DNA from: an uncultured Bacilli bacterium
Lineage (GTDB): Bacteria; Bacillota_I; Bacilli_A; RF39; UBA660
Direction of reading: 5' to 3'
DNA length: 37,821 nt
NCBI GenBank assembly: GCA_944331935.1
Contig: CALVIV010000011.1
Coordinates: forward strand, 1 to 37,821
The notes beneath the pieces are model-generated. The model had not been told where the DNA came from, made no database searches, and was given only the letters and a program-made list of their open reading frames with translations. Positions 25,665 through 33,156 of this stretch are shown here, one piece after another. Made by a program: the position numbers and the translations under genes. The first letter of the stretch is position 1. Every line of letters begins with the position of its first letter.

Positions 25665-27698
25665 TTCAGTTGGTTGTTTAGGAGTTTCAACTGTAGTATC
25701 ATCTTTGGGAGGATTTACTATAGGATCTTTAGGTTCTTCTTTTGTTGGCTCTTCAGGTTCTGTTGGAACTTTATCTGGCTCTTTAGGTTCAGTACTTGGT
25801 GATGTTGGTTGAGTAGTTGTAGTGTTATTGCTACTACTACTATTATTGTTTTCAGCTTCACTAGAACTACTTCCTCCAGATAATGTTAATACAACACTAC
25901 CACTTATTAAATCAAGTCTTTTATTAGCAGGATAACTTTGACTAACTACATAGCCTCCTGCATTAGGATTACTAAAACTGATTTTAATTCCATGAGCATT
26001 GGCATAACTTTGGGCTGCTGCCTCACTATCTCCTGTAAAATCTGGTAATAAATCATAAGTAAATGCTGTTTTGTAAGGACCAGTTCCTGTTACAGTTTTC
26101 TCATAATCTTCATCATTAATAGAGAAGGAGAATTCTTTAATCATATCAGGTTCCTGTTCACCAAGATTTATTTTCATTGCCTTTATAATATCATCACGAC
26201 TCTTAGTATTTGGAACATAGTCCCATAAAACCATTCTACTTCTCTCATCATAAATCATTTGACCAGTACCATCTAAATATAATTGTTCAATGTTAATAAG
26301 GTCAGCATCATCTTTTTGTAAGGCATTACTCATTATATCTTTAGCAATGTCATAGAAAGATAAAATTTGTTGTTCTGTAAAGTTAGTATCAAGATTATTA
26401 GTAATAGTATTTAAAACATCCATAACTTGATTAATACTTTTCATATCTTTAACTTTATTTAATATACCTTGAATTACTAATTGTTGATTTAATCCTCTGT
26501 CTAAGTCTCCTGCAGCAAGTTGTTTTCTGTTTCTTGCAAGGACTAGGGCTTGTTCACCATTTAAAGTTTGAACTCCTGCATTTATACAAACTTGTCCTTC
26601 ACGGTTAGAGTTATCTGTACATAAGTCTTGAGGAACATCAACGGTAATACCTCCTAGAGTATCAACTAAACTAACTAAACCTTTAAAATTAATCTTAGCA
26701 TAATAATCAATTGTAACATCAAAATAATTTTCAATCGTATCCATCATACAGTCAGTACCATAGGCAGCGGCATGAGTTATTTTATTTTCAGGAGTACCAC
26801 TCCAACAAGCGATAGGAACATAACTATCTCTTGGAATACTTAACATAGTTGCATTTAGAGTATTAGGATTGAATGTAACTAGTATTAAACTATCACCATT
26901 GGCAACAGTGTTTTTAGATAAACCTTCTTCGGCAGAGTCAACTCCCATTAGAAGAATTGTAAATGGTTCTGTTACAGATTTACCTTTAGATGAACTTCTG
27001 TTACTAGTACTTGCTTTTTTCATCTTTTTCTCTTGTGTTAAGATTATTCTTGTATCATCTTTTATGTTCTCATACGTTTCCATACTTGTAAACATAGATG
27101 GATAATCAGTTGGAACAAAGATTGAATCTACTTCACCAGCATATAAATCAGCCATGGCTGTAAAGTAATCATCATATTTTACTATTTCATTGTCATCTTT
27201 TAGATTGTTTTCTTTAATAACTTCATTAGGAATAATATTTCCTTCTGGTGATGTTTTATCAGAAAGTATTCCAATAGTGTTATCTTTTAAGTCCTTTACA
27301 TCTTCTATTTCACTACTACTTGCAACTATTAGGCTACTAGAATAAGTGACTGTCTCTCTATTAATACTAGATAAAGTTCCATAAGCATACATTATTAAGC
27401 CACTAATCGCACAGTTTATAAGTAAATAGAGTATTAAAAAGAAGGTAAGAAGCCTTGCTTTTTTTTCTTTATGTCGTCTTTTAGATCTAACTTTAAAAAT
27501 AATAACTAAGTCTAAGACAACAAATACTCCTATAACGATATATCTAATTACTTCTTCAACTGGTCCTAATAATAAGATGTTATAAATAGCGAATAGATTA
27601 GTCAGTATTACAAGAATACTGAGTATCGCTAGCCATAATCTACATTTTTTCTTTTTCTTATCTTTTTTTTCTTCAGTTTTCTCTTTATTCTTTCTCAT
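25662..27698 (-). CDS. LytR-CpsA-Psr (LCP) family wall-polymer ligase with PASTA-like tail
   Basis: 678 residues. A very basic N-terminus, then three membrane helices (about 20-45, 50-70, 82-105). Residues ~120-225 resemble one lobe of a periplasmic binding protein (KDLKDNTIGILSDKTSPEGN, then LYAGEVDSIFVPTDYPSMF). The LCP domain spans ~246-420: TILLMGVDS, LILVTFNP, MLSIPRDSYV, LVDTLGGITVDVP and the Arg-rich LARNRKQLAAGDLDRGLNQQ, with the phosphate-binding Arg and Asp positions visible. A PASTA-like module follows (near SNPNAGGYVVSQSYPA), then a Ser/Thr/Pro/Glu tail. LCP enzymes move lipid-linked teichoic acid or capsule onto peptidoglycan, which fits the polymer locus upstream. GGAGGT lies 6 bases before the ATG. 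Confidence 0.92.
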   Translation of the reverse strand: MRKNKEKTEEKKDKKKKKCRLWLAILSILVILTNLFAIYNILLLGPVEEVIRYIVIGVFVVLDLVIIFKVRSKRRHKEKKARLLTFFLILYLLINCAISGLIMYAYGTLSSINRETVTYSSSLIVASSSEIEDVKDLKDNTIGILSDKTSPEGNIIPNEVIKENNLKDDNEIVKYDDYFTAMADLYAGEVDSIFVPTDYPSMFTSMETYENIKDDTRIILTQEKKMKKASTSNRSSSKGKSVTEPFTILLMGVDSAEEGLSKNTVANGDSLILVTFNPNTLNATMLSIPRDSYVPIACWSGTPENKITHAAAYGTDCMMDTIENYFDVTIDYYAKINFKGLVSLVDTLGGITVDVPQDLCTDNSNREGQVCINAGVQTLNGEQALVLARNRKQLAAGDLDRGLNQQLVIQGILNKVKDMKSINQVMDVLNTITNNLDTNFTEQQILSFYDIAKDIMSNALQKDDADLINIEQLYLDGTGQMIYDERSRMVLWDYVPNTKSRDDIIKAMKINLGEQEPDMIKEFSFSINDEDYEKTVTGTGPYKTAFTYDLLPDFTGDSEAAAQSYANAHGIKISFSNPNAGGYVVSQSYPANKRLDLISGSVVLTLSGGSSSSEAENNNSSSSNNTTTTQPTSPSTEPKEPDKVPTEPEEPTKEEPKDPIVNPPKDDTTVETPKQPTE

Positions 27699-27737
27699 CG
27701 AATGACCTCCACGTTAAACATAAAACTATACCCTATC

Positions 27738-27766
27738 ATTATAGACTATTATTTCTTATCTTTCAA
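27738..27766 (-). promoter_or_regulatory. Promoter of the LCP gene
   Basis: On the - strand: TTGAAA (27766-27761), 17-base spacer, TATAAT (27743-27738), about 40 bases before the start codon. Confidence 0.78.
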
Positions 27767-27839
27767 CCACTGTACTTTTGTTTGTATTGTAAAGTTGACG
27801 GTTATTTATAGCATTTTAAGAGAAATTTGTCTAATATTC

Positions 27840-27848
27840 TGTTATAAT
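27840..27848 (+). promoter_or_regulatory. Extended -10 promoter of the dockerin/cohesin operon
   Basis: TGTTATAAT: TG at 27840-27841 and TATAAT at 27843-27848; no good -35 at the normal distance. The first start codon is 29 bases downstream, behind AGGATAGGAG. Confidence 0.65.
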
Positions 27849-27877
27849 GTAGTTAGAAGGATAGGAGTTGGTAGTAT

Positions 27878-29698
27878 ATGAAGAAACTTTTTTGTATTTC
27901 ATTAATCTTTATTATGCTTTTTACTTTTATTCCTAATGTTAATGCAAGTAGTTATATAGTACTAAATACTAATAAATATTTTAGAGTAGTACCAGGAGGA
28001 GATTTTGTAGATGGTATTACGGATGGAGTTTTACTTGCAGGTACGAAAGTAGATTTAATTAGTAAAGATGGTGGCAGTGGTCATAGTTGTAAAAACCCTT
28101 GGTATAAGGTTAGTTATAATGGAAAAGAAGGCTATATTTGTTCAAGTGACCAGGTAGTTATAGATGTCGCTGATGTTGACCTTAATGGAGACTTTGAAAA
28201 AGAGATGATTAGTAAGGGCTTTACAGAGAGCTATTTACCTTATTTAAAGGCACTCTATGAGAAACATCCTAATTGGAATTTTAAGGCAGTGAGAACTAAT
28301 ATTGATTTTGATACTGCTGTTACTAATGAGAGTTATGGGGAGATTAGTTTAGTAGATGGAACTGATGAGAGCTTAAGAAGTAAAGAATGGCCATATTATC
28401 AAAATGGTGTTTTTAGTCAGATAGAACCAGGTTGGTATGTGGCTAGTAGAGATACTGTATCATATTATTTAGACCCTAGAAACTTTTTATCTGAAGAATA
28501 TATCTTTATGTTTGAAGATATTAAATATAATGCTTCTATTCATACAGAAGATGCGGTTAGAGGAGTTACTAAGGGAACATTTTTAAATACTAATGAATAC
28601 TTAGATATTTTAATGAAAACGGCAAGAACATATAATGTTAGTCCAGTATACCTTGCTAGTAGAATTAGACAAGAAAAAGGCTCAAGTGATAGTATTTCTA
28701 CTACAGGAGAAGCTTTTACTTATGAAGTTGATAATAATTGTTTAAATAATTTAGGTTATGCTAGTAATCCTAATGATTGGAATGCACTTAACTCTTGTGG
28801 CAATGGTAAAACTTATAGTGGCATTTATAATTACTTTAATATTGGTGCCTATGGTTCTTATAAGTCTCCCCAAATTAGAGGTTTGATTTGGGCTAATGGA
28901 GGAATAGATGCTTCAGTTCATGAATATGGAAGGCCTTGGAATAGTAAAGAAAAAGCGATTATGGGTGGTGCTTTCTATATTGTAGGTGCTTATGTAAATA
29001 ATGGTCAAAACACTTTATATTATCAAAAGTTTAATGTCGCACCTGATGCTTTCTATCCTACTTATACCCATCAGTATATGACTAATATAAGAGCTGCTTC
29101 AAGTGAAGCTTATAGTACTTATAAGAGTTATAGAGATAATAGCTTGTTAGGAAATAGTTATGAGTTTTTAATACCAGTTTATAATAATATGCCTAATGAT
29201 AATGAAGTAATACTTCCAGATGATGAAGATAAGGAAGAAGAAATAGTTACAACACCTAATATTGATGTAAATACAGGTGTGGTTGGAGCAGGCTTTAAGA
29301 TAGATGGTGATGTTATTTCTAATATTTCCTTTAATACTAATGTTGATGTAATTAATAGTAAGTTAAGTAGTGTTAATGCTAATTTGAAAGTTACTAGTTA
29401 TTTAGATAGATATGGAAACAAAGCTAGTGGTAATGTTGGTACAGGGGATACTTTAGTAATTACTAATGGTTCTACTACGAAGTCTTATAAAGTAGTTATC
29501 TATGGTGATAATAATGGTGATGGTAAAGTTAGTATTCTTGATTTACTTAGAGTACAAAAAGACATTTTAGGAAGTAGTAGTCTATCTACTTATGATAAAA
29601 AAGCTAGTGATACTAATAGAGATGGTAAGATTGATGTTGTTGACTTATTAAGAGTTCAAAAACAATTACTAGGAAATAATGTTATAGAACAGGGATGA
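27878..29698 (+). CDS. Secreted N-acetylglucosaminidase with SH3-like domain and C-terminal type I dockerin
   Basis: 606 residues. A signal peptide (about 1-23, ending VNAS), an SH3b-like domain (~25-95, containing WYKVSYNGKEGYIC), then a glucosaminidase region. The region starts KALYEKHPNWNFKAV and contains TYNVSPVYLASRIRQEKGS, in which E266 is the probable catalytic acid, and YNYFNIGAYG. Enzymes of this type cleave the GlcNAc-MurNAc bond. After an acidic linker and a beta-rich module (~455-540), residues 543-606 form a dockerin: two calcium loops, GDNNGDGKVSILDLLRVQ and DTNRDGKIDVVDLLRVQ, with the Asp/Asn ligands intact. The next gene, 6 bases on, encodes a cohesin. The simplest reading is that the hydrolase docks on that cohesin. 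Confidence 0.9.
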   Translation: MKKLFCISLIFIMLFTFIPNVNASSYIVLNTNKYFRVVPGGDFVDGITDGVLLAGTKVDLISKDGGSGHSCKNPWYKVSYNGKEGYICSSDQVVIDVADVDLNGDFEKEMISKGFTESYLPYLKALYEKHPNWNFKAVRTNIDFDTAVTNESYGEISLVDGTDESLRSKEWPYYQNGVFSQIEPGWYVASRDTVSYYLDPRNFLSEEYIFMFEDIKYNASIHTEDAVRGVTKGTFLNTNEYLDILMKTARTYNVSPVYLASRIRQEKGSSDSISTTGEAFTYEVDNNCLNNLGYASNPNDWNALNSCGNGKTYSGIYNYFNIGAYGSYKSPQIRGLIWANGGIDASVHEYGRPWNSKEKAIMGGAFYIVGAYVNNGQNTLYYQKFNVAPDAFYPTYTHQYMTNIRAASSEAYSTYKSYRDNSLLGNSYEFLIPVYNNMPNDNEVILPDDEDKEEEIVTTPNIDVNTGVVGAGFKIDGDVISNISFNTNVDVINSKLSSVNANLKVTSYLDRYGNKASGNVGTGDTLVITNGSTTKSYKVVIYGDNNGDGKVSILDLLRVQKDILGSSSLSTYDKKASDTNRDGKIDVVDLLRVQKQLLGNNVIEQG

Positions 29699-29704
29699 TG
29701 CTTT

Positions 29705-31030
29705 ATGAAGAAAATATTATTTATATTAGGACTTAGCTTCCTTTTCTTTTGCCCATCTGTTGTTGATGCTGCTTCAATCTCAGTAGCAGGGACAACATCA
29801 ACGGGGACAGTTGGAGGTAATATTACAGTAGGAGTTACTATAAGTGAAGCGAGTGGACTAGGTAGTTGGGAATATAGTCTAGATTATGATAGTAGTAAAC
29901 TACAACTTTTAAGTGGTAATACTCATGTCGTTGGTTATGTAGATAGAGAAGGACAAACTAGTCAAAGTTATACTTATACTTTTAGAGTTAAAGGTACTGG
30001 TTCTACTACTATATCTGTTGTTAATACCGCTATCGCTTCTTGGAATGAAGTAGTTACTAGTCCAACTGATAGTACAACAATTAATTTAATTAGTCGTGGG
30101 GAAGTAGAGAAAAACTATAGTAGTGACAATAATCTTGCTAGTCTAGAAGTAGAAGGTTATACACTCAGTCCAGAGTTTAATAAAAATACTACTAATTATA
30201 AAGTAGAAGTAGATAGTGATACTACTAGTGTTAATGTTAAAGCGACGGCAAATGATAGTAAGGCCAGAGTTAGTGGTATTGGTGATATAGAAGTAGGAGA
30301 AGGTGCTAATACTATAAATGTGGTGGTAGAAGCTGAAAATGGTTCTACTAAGACTTATACAATAGTTGTTAATGTTAAAGAAAAAGACCCTATTAATGTA
30401 AAAGTAGATAAAGAAGATTTAAGTGTAGTTAGAAAAAGTGATGAGTTAAAAGACTTAGTTAAAGATTATTATGTAGAGACTACTGTTAAAATAAATGATG
30501 AAGAAGTTCCTGCTTATAAAATAGAAGCCTTAGACCTTACTTTAGTCGCTTTAAAAGATGATAAAGGTAATATTAAGTTTTATACTTATGATGATGGAAA
30601 ATATTCTTTATACCAAGAGTTAAGTGGTGGAAATCTTACAATTCATCTTTTAGATAAGGGAAAATATCCTGCTAATTATAAGAAATATACCGTTACTATA
30701 GATGGAGAAGAGTATACTGTCTATAAATTAAATAAAAAATCTAAATATTATTTAGTCTATGGCGAGAATGTTGAAACAGGTAAGAAAGGTTTATACTTAT
30801 ATGATAGTGTTGATAAGAGTATCCAAAGATATTATACTGAAGAAGTAGAGAGCCTAAATGATGAGTTAAAGATTAATTCATATATAATAGTTGGTCTTAC
30901 TTGTTTAATAGTTTTATTATTAATAATTTTCTTAATAGCATTACATACTAAAAATAGTAGTAAAAGAAAGACAAAAAGAGAAATAAAGAAAAGATTAAAA
31001 CAAGAGAAGAATGATTTCTTAAAAGATTAG
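29705..31030 (+). CDS. Membrane-anchored cohesin plus cadherin-like surface protein
   Basis: 441 residues. A signal peptide (about 1-23), then a cohesin-like domain (~24-130: VGGNITVGVTISEASGLGSW, ending with a GSTTISVV strand), then a cadherin-like beta-sandwich (~143-226: LASLEVEGYTLSPEFNKNTT and TYTIVV), a soluble region, and a single membrane helix (~388-410, SYIIVGLTCLIVLLLIIFLI) with a basic cytoplasmic tail. Cohesins bind dockerins with calcium; this one is anchored to the membrane rather than to a scaffoldin chain. It is 6 bases from the dockerin-bearing glucosaminidase. Cohesin-fold domains also occur in proteins that do not bind dockerin, so the interaction is inferred. Confidence 0.82.
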   Translation: MKKILFILGLSFLFFCPSVVDAASISVAGTTSTGTVGGNITVGVTISEASGLGSWEYSLDYDSSKLQLLSGNTHVVGYVDREGQTSQSYTYTFRVKGTGSTTISVVNTAIASWNEVVTSPTDSTTINLISRGEVEKNYSSDNNLASLEVEGYTLSPEFNKNTTNYKVEVDSDTTSVNVKATANDSKARVSGIGDIEVGEGANTINVVVEAENGSTKTYTIVVNVKEKDPINVKVDKEDLSVVRKSDELKDLVKDYYVETTVKINDEEVPAYKIEALDLTLVALKDDKGNIKFYTYDDGKYSLYQELSGGNLTIHLLDKGKYPANYKKYTVTIDGEEYTVYKLNKKSKYYLVYGENVETGKKGLYLYDSVDKSIQRYYTEEVESLNDELKINSYIIVGLTCLIVLLLIIFLIALHTKNSSKRKTKREIKKRLKQEKNDFLKD

Positions 31031-31042
31031 GAGTGTAGTTTT

Positions 31043-31681
31043 ATGGAAGCGAAAAGTCATAATAAACATCTAGGTATTTTAATATTTATTGGTTTTTTAT
31101 TAATTATTATTGGAATTGTTTCTTATATAGTTATTAATTATAATAGTGACCAAACTGAAGTTAAAAGACGAATGGATGAAGTAAGAGAGTCTTATAAGAC
31201 TTTTAAAACTGATGTAGGGAGCTTTAATAGTATTAGAGAAGATATCTATACTAATGTTATTACTGATAATATGTATTATCAAACTTTAAAAGATAATGAT
31301 GCTAGTTATAAAGAGATATTTAATAATTATAAGGATAGTTTAGAGAAAATTGATAAAGATTATAATGGAGTAAAAGATAAATGTATTAATGTTTTACATC
31401 CTGAAGCGGATGTTAATAATAAGTGTGAAGCGATTATTTCTTCTTATGAAGAGGTAGTTAATACTTATGTAAGTGATGTTAATAGTTATAATAATTTAAT
31501 TACTTCTTATAATAAATGGTTAACTGATACTAATAGTAGTGATACTAAATTAGAAAAGATAAAGTTAGATAGAGATTATCTAGATATAAATGGTGATAGA
31601 GAGTATAATGGTAAAAAAGAAGTAGAAAAAGAAATAAGTGATGAAGAAGAGAATAATACAGGAGTGGTACCTGATGAATAG
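31043..31681 (+). CDS. Membrane protein with external coiled coil, function unknown
   Basis: 212 residues. One N-terminal membrane helix (about 10-30, ILIFIGFLLIIIGIVSYIVI), then an external, highly charged helical part likely to form a coiled coil, with two Cys (KDKCINVLHPE and NNKCEAII) that could pair. It ends in an acidic tail. I do not recognise the family. AGGAG precedes the ATG, and the gene lies in the middle of the cohesin operon, 12 bases after the anchor protein and overlapping the next by 8 bases, so it may help form the same surface assembly. Confidence 0.75.
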   Translation: MEAKSHNKHLGILIFIGFLLIIIGIVSYIVINYNSDQTEVKRRMDEVRESYKTFKTDVGSFNSIREDIYTNVITDNMYYQTLKDNDASYKEIFNNYKDSLEKIDKDYNGVKDKCINVLHPEADVNNKCEAIISSYEEVVNTYVSDVNSYNNLITSYNKWLTDTNSSDTKLEKIKLDRDYLDINGDREYNGKKEVEKEISDEEENNTGVVPDE

Positions 31682-32759
31682 AAATGACTTAGATAAGACA
31701 ATTTTAATGCCTAGTATTGCTAGTGAAATAAAAAAAGAAAAAAGAAAAGATAAAAAGTTAATTACAAAGATAATAATCGCTTTGTTTATAATAGGAAGTT
31801 CTCTTTCTTTATTTCTTTTTTATGGACCGATAAGTGGCTTTCGTAACTTTTGGATAACTTCAGCGATGACTTCTATGTCTCATCAATATCTTGCTACTTG
31901 GTTTTATAATGATGATGTTATTAATGAAGTACTATCTAATAATCATATAATTGAAGTGGATGAAAATACTAATCCGGATTTAATTAATTTTAAAGATTAT
32001 GATACTAATGCTAAGATTTATAAAAATGAATATGAAAAACAAATTTTAACAAAAGACCCAGAAAATGATTTATATAAAGTTATTGAAGTTAGTGGTAGTG
32101 GCTATCAAGGTTATTTAGTAGCGATATATGACCCGTCTCGTGTTTCTATTGCGACAACGGCTTATCTTGGTAAAAGAGGAGAAGCGATTACTACAGTTGC
32201 AAAGAGAGAAAATGCTATTATTGCTATTAATGCTGGTGGTTTTTATGACCCTGATTGGAATAGTAATGGGGCTCTTCCTCATGGAACAGTTATCCAAAAT
32301 GGAAAGATTGTAAGTGATTTTGAAGATGCAAAGATGGGTGGAGGCTTTGTTGGCTTTACTAAAGATAATAAACTAGTACTTGGTAAGATGAGTGCTGATG
32401 AGGCTCTTGCTATGGGGATGAGGGATGCTATTGAGTTTGGACCTTTCTTAATCGTAAATGGTAAGAGTAGTTTTGTTAAAGGTAATGGTGGTTGGGGTAT
32501 TGCTCCTCGTACTGCTATTGGTCAAAGAGAAGATGGTATAGTCTTATTCTTAGTAATTAATGGACGTCTTGCTACATCTATTGGTGCAGATATGGGGGAC
32601 TTAACAGAGATAATGGAAAACTATGGTGCTTTTAATGCTGCTAATATGGATGGAGGTAGCTCTAGTGCTTTAGTTATCAATAATGAGATTATCAATACAC
32701 CAGTTGCCGGTGGTAAAGATGGTCTTAGAGATATACCAACATTTTGGATAGTTAAGTAA
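31674..32759 (+). CDS. NAGPA/DUF2233-family phosphodiester glycosidase-like protein
   Basis: About 361 residues. The best start is the ATG at 31674 with AGGAG 9 bases upstream; the ATG at 31638 lacks a site. One membrane helix lies near the N-terminus (IIIALFIIGSSLSLFLFYGP), and the rest is outside. The C-terminal domain has AIIAINAGGFYDP, GTVIQNGK, FGPFLIVNG, APRTAIGQ and MDGGSSSALVINN, the conserved blocks of the phosphodiester glycosidase (NAGPA) family, also called exopolysaccharide biosynthesis-type. Relatives remove sugars linked through phosphodiesters, which suits a teichoic-acid-like polymer. It ends the cohesin operon. Confidence 0.88.
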   Translation: MNRNDLDKTILMPSIASEIKKEKRKDKKLITKIIIALFIIGSSLSLFLFYGPISGFRNFWITSAMTSMSHQYLATWFYNDDVINEVLSNNHIIEVDENTNPDLINFKDYDTNAKIYKNEYEKQILTKDPENDLYKVIEVSGSGYQGYLVAIYDPSRVSIATTAYLGKRGEAITTVAKRENAIIAINAGGFYDPDWNSNGALPHGTVIQNGKIVSDFEDAKMGGGFVGFTKDNKLVLGKMSADEALAMGMRDAIEFGPFLIVNGKSSFVKGNGGWGIAPRTAIGQREDGIVLFLVINGRLATSIGADMGDLTEIMENYGAFNAANMDGGSSSALVINNEIINTPVAGGKDGLRDIPTFWIVK

Positions 32760-32773
32760 ATTAACTATTCTTT
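32747..32773 (+). terminator. Short terminator ahead of tRNA-Leu
   Basis: ATAGTTAA (32748-32755) pairs with TTAACTAT (32761-32768) around the stop codon, 5-base loop, tail TCTTTA. The tail is weak, so read-through into the tRNA is possible; I see no separate tRNA promoter in the 16 bases between. Confidence 0.5.
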
Positions 32774-32775
32774 AT

Positions 32776-32862
32776 GCAGGAATGGCGGAATAGGTAGACG
32801 CACTACTTTGAGGGGGTAGTGATTAGTTAATCGTGCGAGTTCGAGTCTCGTTTCCTGCACCA
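32776..32862 (+). tRNA. tRNA-Leu (anticodon GAG), CCA encoded
   Basis: An 87-base cloverleaf. The acceptor arm GCAGGAA pairs fully with TTCCTGC; the D stem is GCG/CGC; the anticodon stem CTACT/GGTAG encloses the loop TTGAGGG, with anticodon GAG at 32810-32812 (Leu, CUC/CUU). A long variable arm (GATTA/TAATC) is typical of class II tRNAs, and the T arm contains TTCGAGT. The 3' CCA is in the DNA. Accessory sequence follows directly, as is common at tRNA genes. Confidence 0.95.
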
Positions 32863-32962
32863 TTTTAGAAATTTACTGGGACTTTTAAGTTTTATTATAT
32901 TTTGATATTAGTGGAGAGAGCAATAAGTTGCCGAAAAGTGTTCGAATGGATGAAAAATAAAT

Positions 32963-32991
32963 TTGACAAAAAAGCTTTTTTTTGCTATGAT
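32963..32991 (+). promoter_or_regulatory. Strong promoter of short RNA 1
   Basis: TTGACA (32963-32968, perfect), 17-base spacer, TATGAT (32986-32991) with an extended TGC. The predicted start is near 32998. No open reading frame with a ribosome site follows before the hairpin at 33004-33036. The 100 bases between the tRNA and this promoter carry only a fragment of the GAAAAGTG-type repeat (32927-32949). Confidence 0.8.
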
Positions 32992-32997
32992 TTACTC

Positions 32998-33036
32998 GTG
33001 AGCACTGGAGTGGACTAAGGTCTTCCAGTCTTTTTT
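32998..33036 (+). ncRNA. Candidate short RNA 1 upstream of the Abi gene
   Basis: The predicted transcript starts GTGAGC, then a hairpin: ACTGGA (33004-33009) with TCCAGT (33024-33029), an inner GGAC/GTCT helix with TAAG loop, then C and six Ts (33031-33036). This is about 39 bases, ending as a rho-independent terminator. The same design recurs at 33093. Structured RNAs are known upstream of abiF-type genes and act there as RNA antitoxins, so these are candidate antitoxin or guide-like RNAs. It could instead be an attenuator. Confidence 0.62.
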
Positions 33037-33053
33037 GTATATTTTTTAATATT

Positions 33054-33083
33054 TTGAATATATTATTAATGTGGGAATATAAT
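33054..33083 (+). promoter_or_regulatory. Promoter of short RNA 2
   Basis: TTGAAT (33054-33059), 18-base spacer, TATAAT (33078-33083). The -10 lies inside the inverted repeat GGGAA-TATAAT-TTCCC, a possible operator. Confidence 0.6.
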
Positions 33084-33092
33084 TTCCCCTAA

Positions 33093-33127
33093 GTGAGCAC
33101 ACAAAAGATTTTTCTTTTGTGTCTTTT
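33093..33127 (+). ncRNA. Candidate short RNA 2 upstream of the Abi gene
   Basis: It begins GTGAGC (33093-33098) like RNA 1, then a perfect 10-bp hairpin ACACAAAAGA (33099-33108) / TCTTTTGTGT (33113-33122) with a TTTT loop, then C and TTTT. As in RNA 1, the stem opens with AC and closes with GT, followed by C and a T-run. It lies directly before the Abi gene's own -10 box, so it also works as a terminator that insulates that gene. Confidence 0.62.
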
Positions 33128-33128
33128 C

Positions 33129-33137
33129 TGCTATAAT
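33129..33137 (+). promoter_or_regulatory. Extended -10 promoter of the Abi gene
   Basis: TGCTATAAT at 33129-33137, immediately after the T-run of short RNA 2. The matching -35 region falls in the hairpin and is poor. The start codon is 19 bases downstream with AGGTGATG before it, so the leader is very short. Confidence 0.55.
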
Positions 33138-33156
33138 GTTTTATAGGTGATGTGTA

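Noticed and set aside
25618-25812. Gly/Ser-rich 64-codon frame opposite the LCP tail
   Set aside because: It is antisense to the low-complexity Pro/Thr/Glu tail of the LCP protein, which explains its composition.
27878-31030. Cellulosome locus
   Set aside because: The dockerin is on a peptidoglycan hydrolase, and no cellulase, scaffoldin with several cohesins or carbohydrate-binding module is present.
32911-33018. GTG-started reading frame through the repeat and the RNA 1 promoter
   Set aside because: It lacks a ribosome site, is interrupted by a strong promoter and terminator, and its product resembles nothing beyond the short RKV.E.W fragment also seen on the right side.
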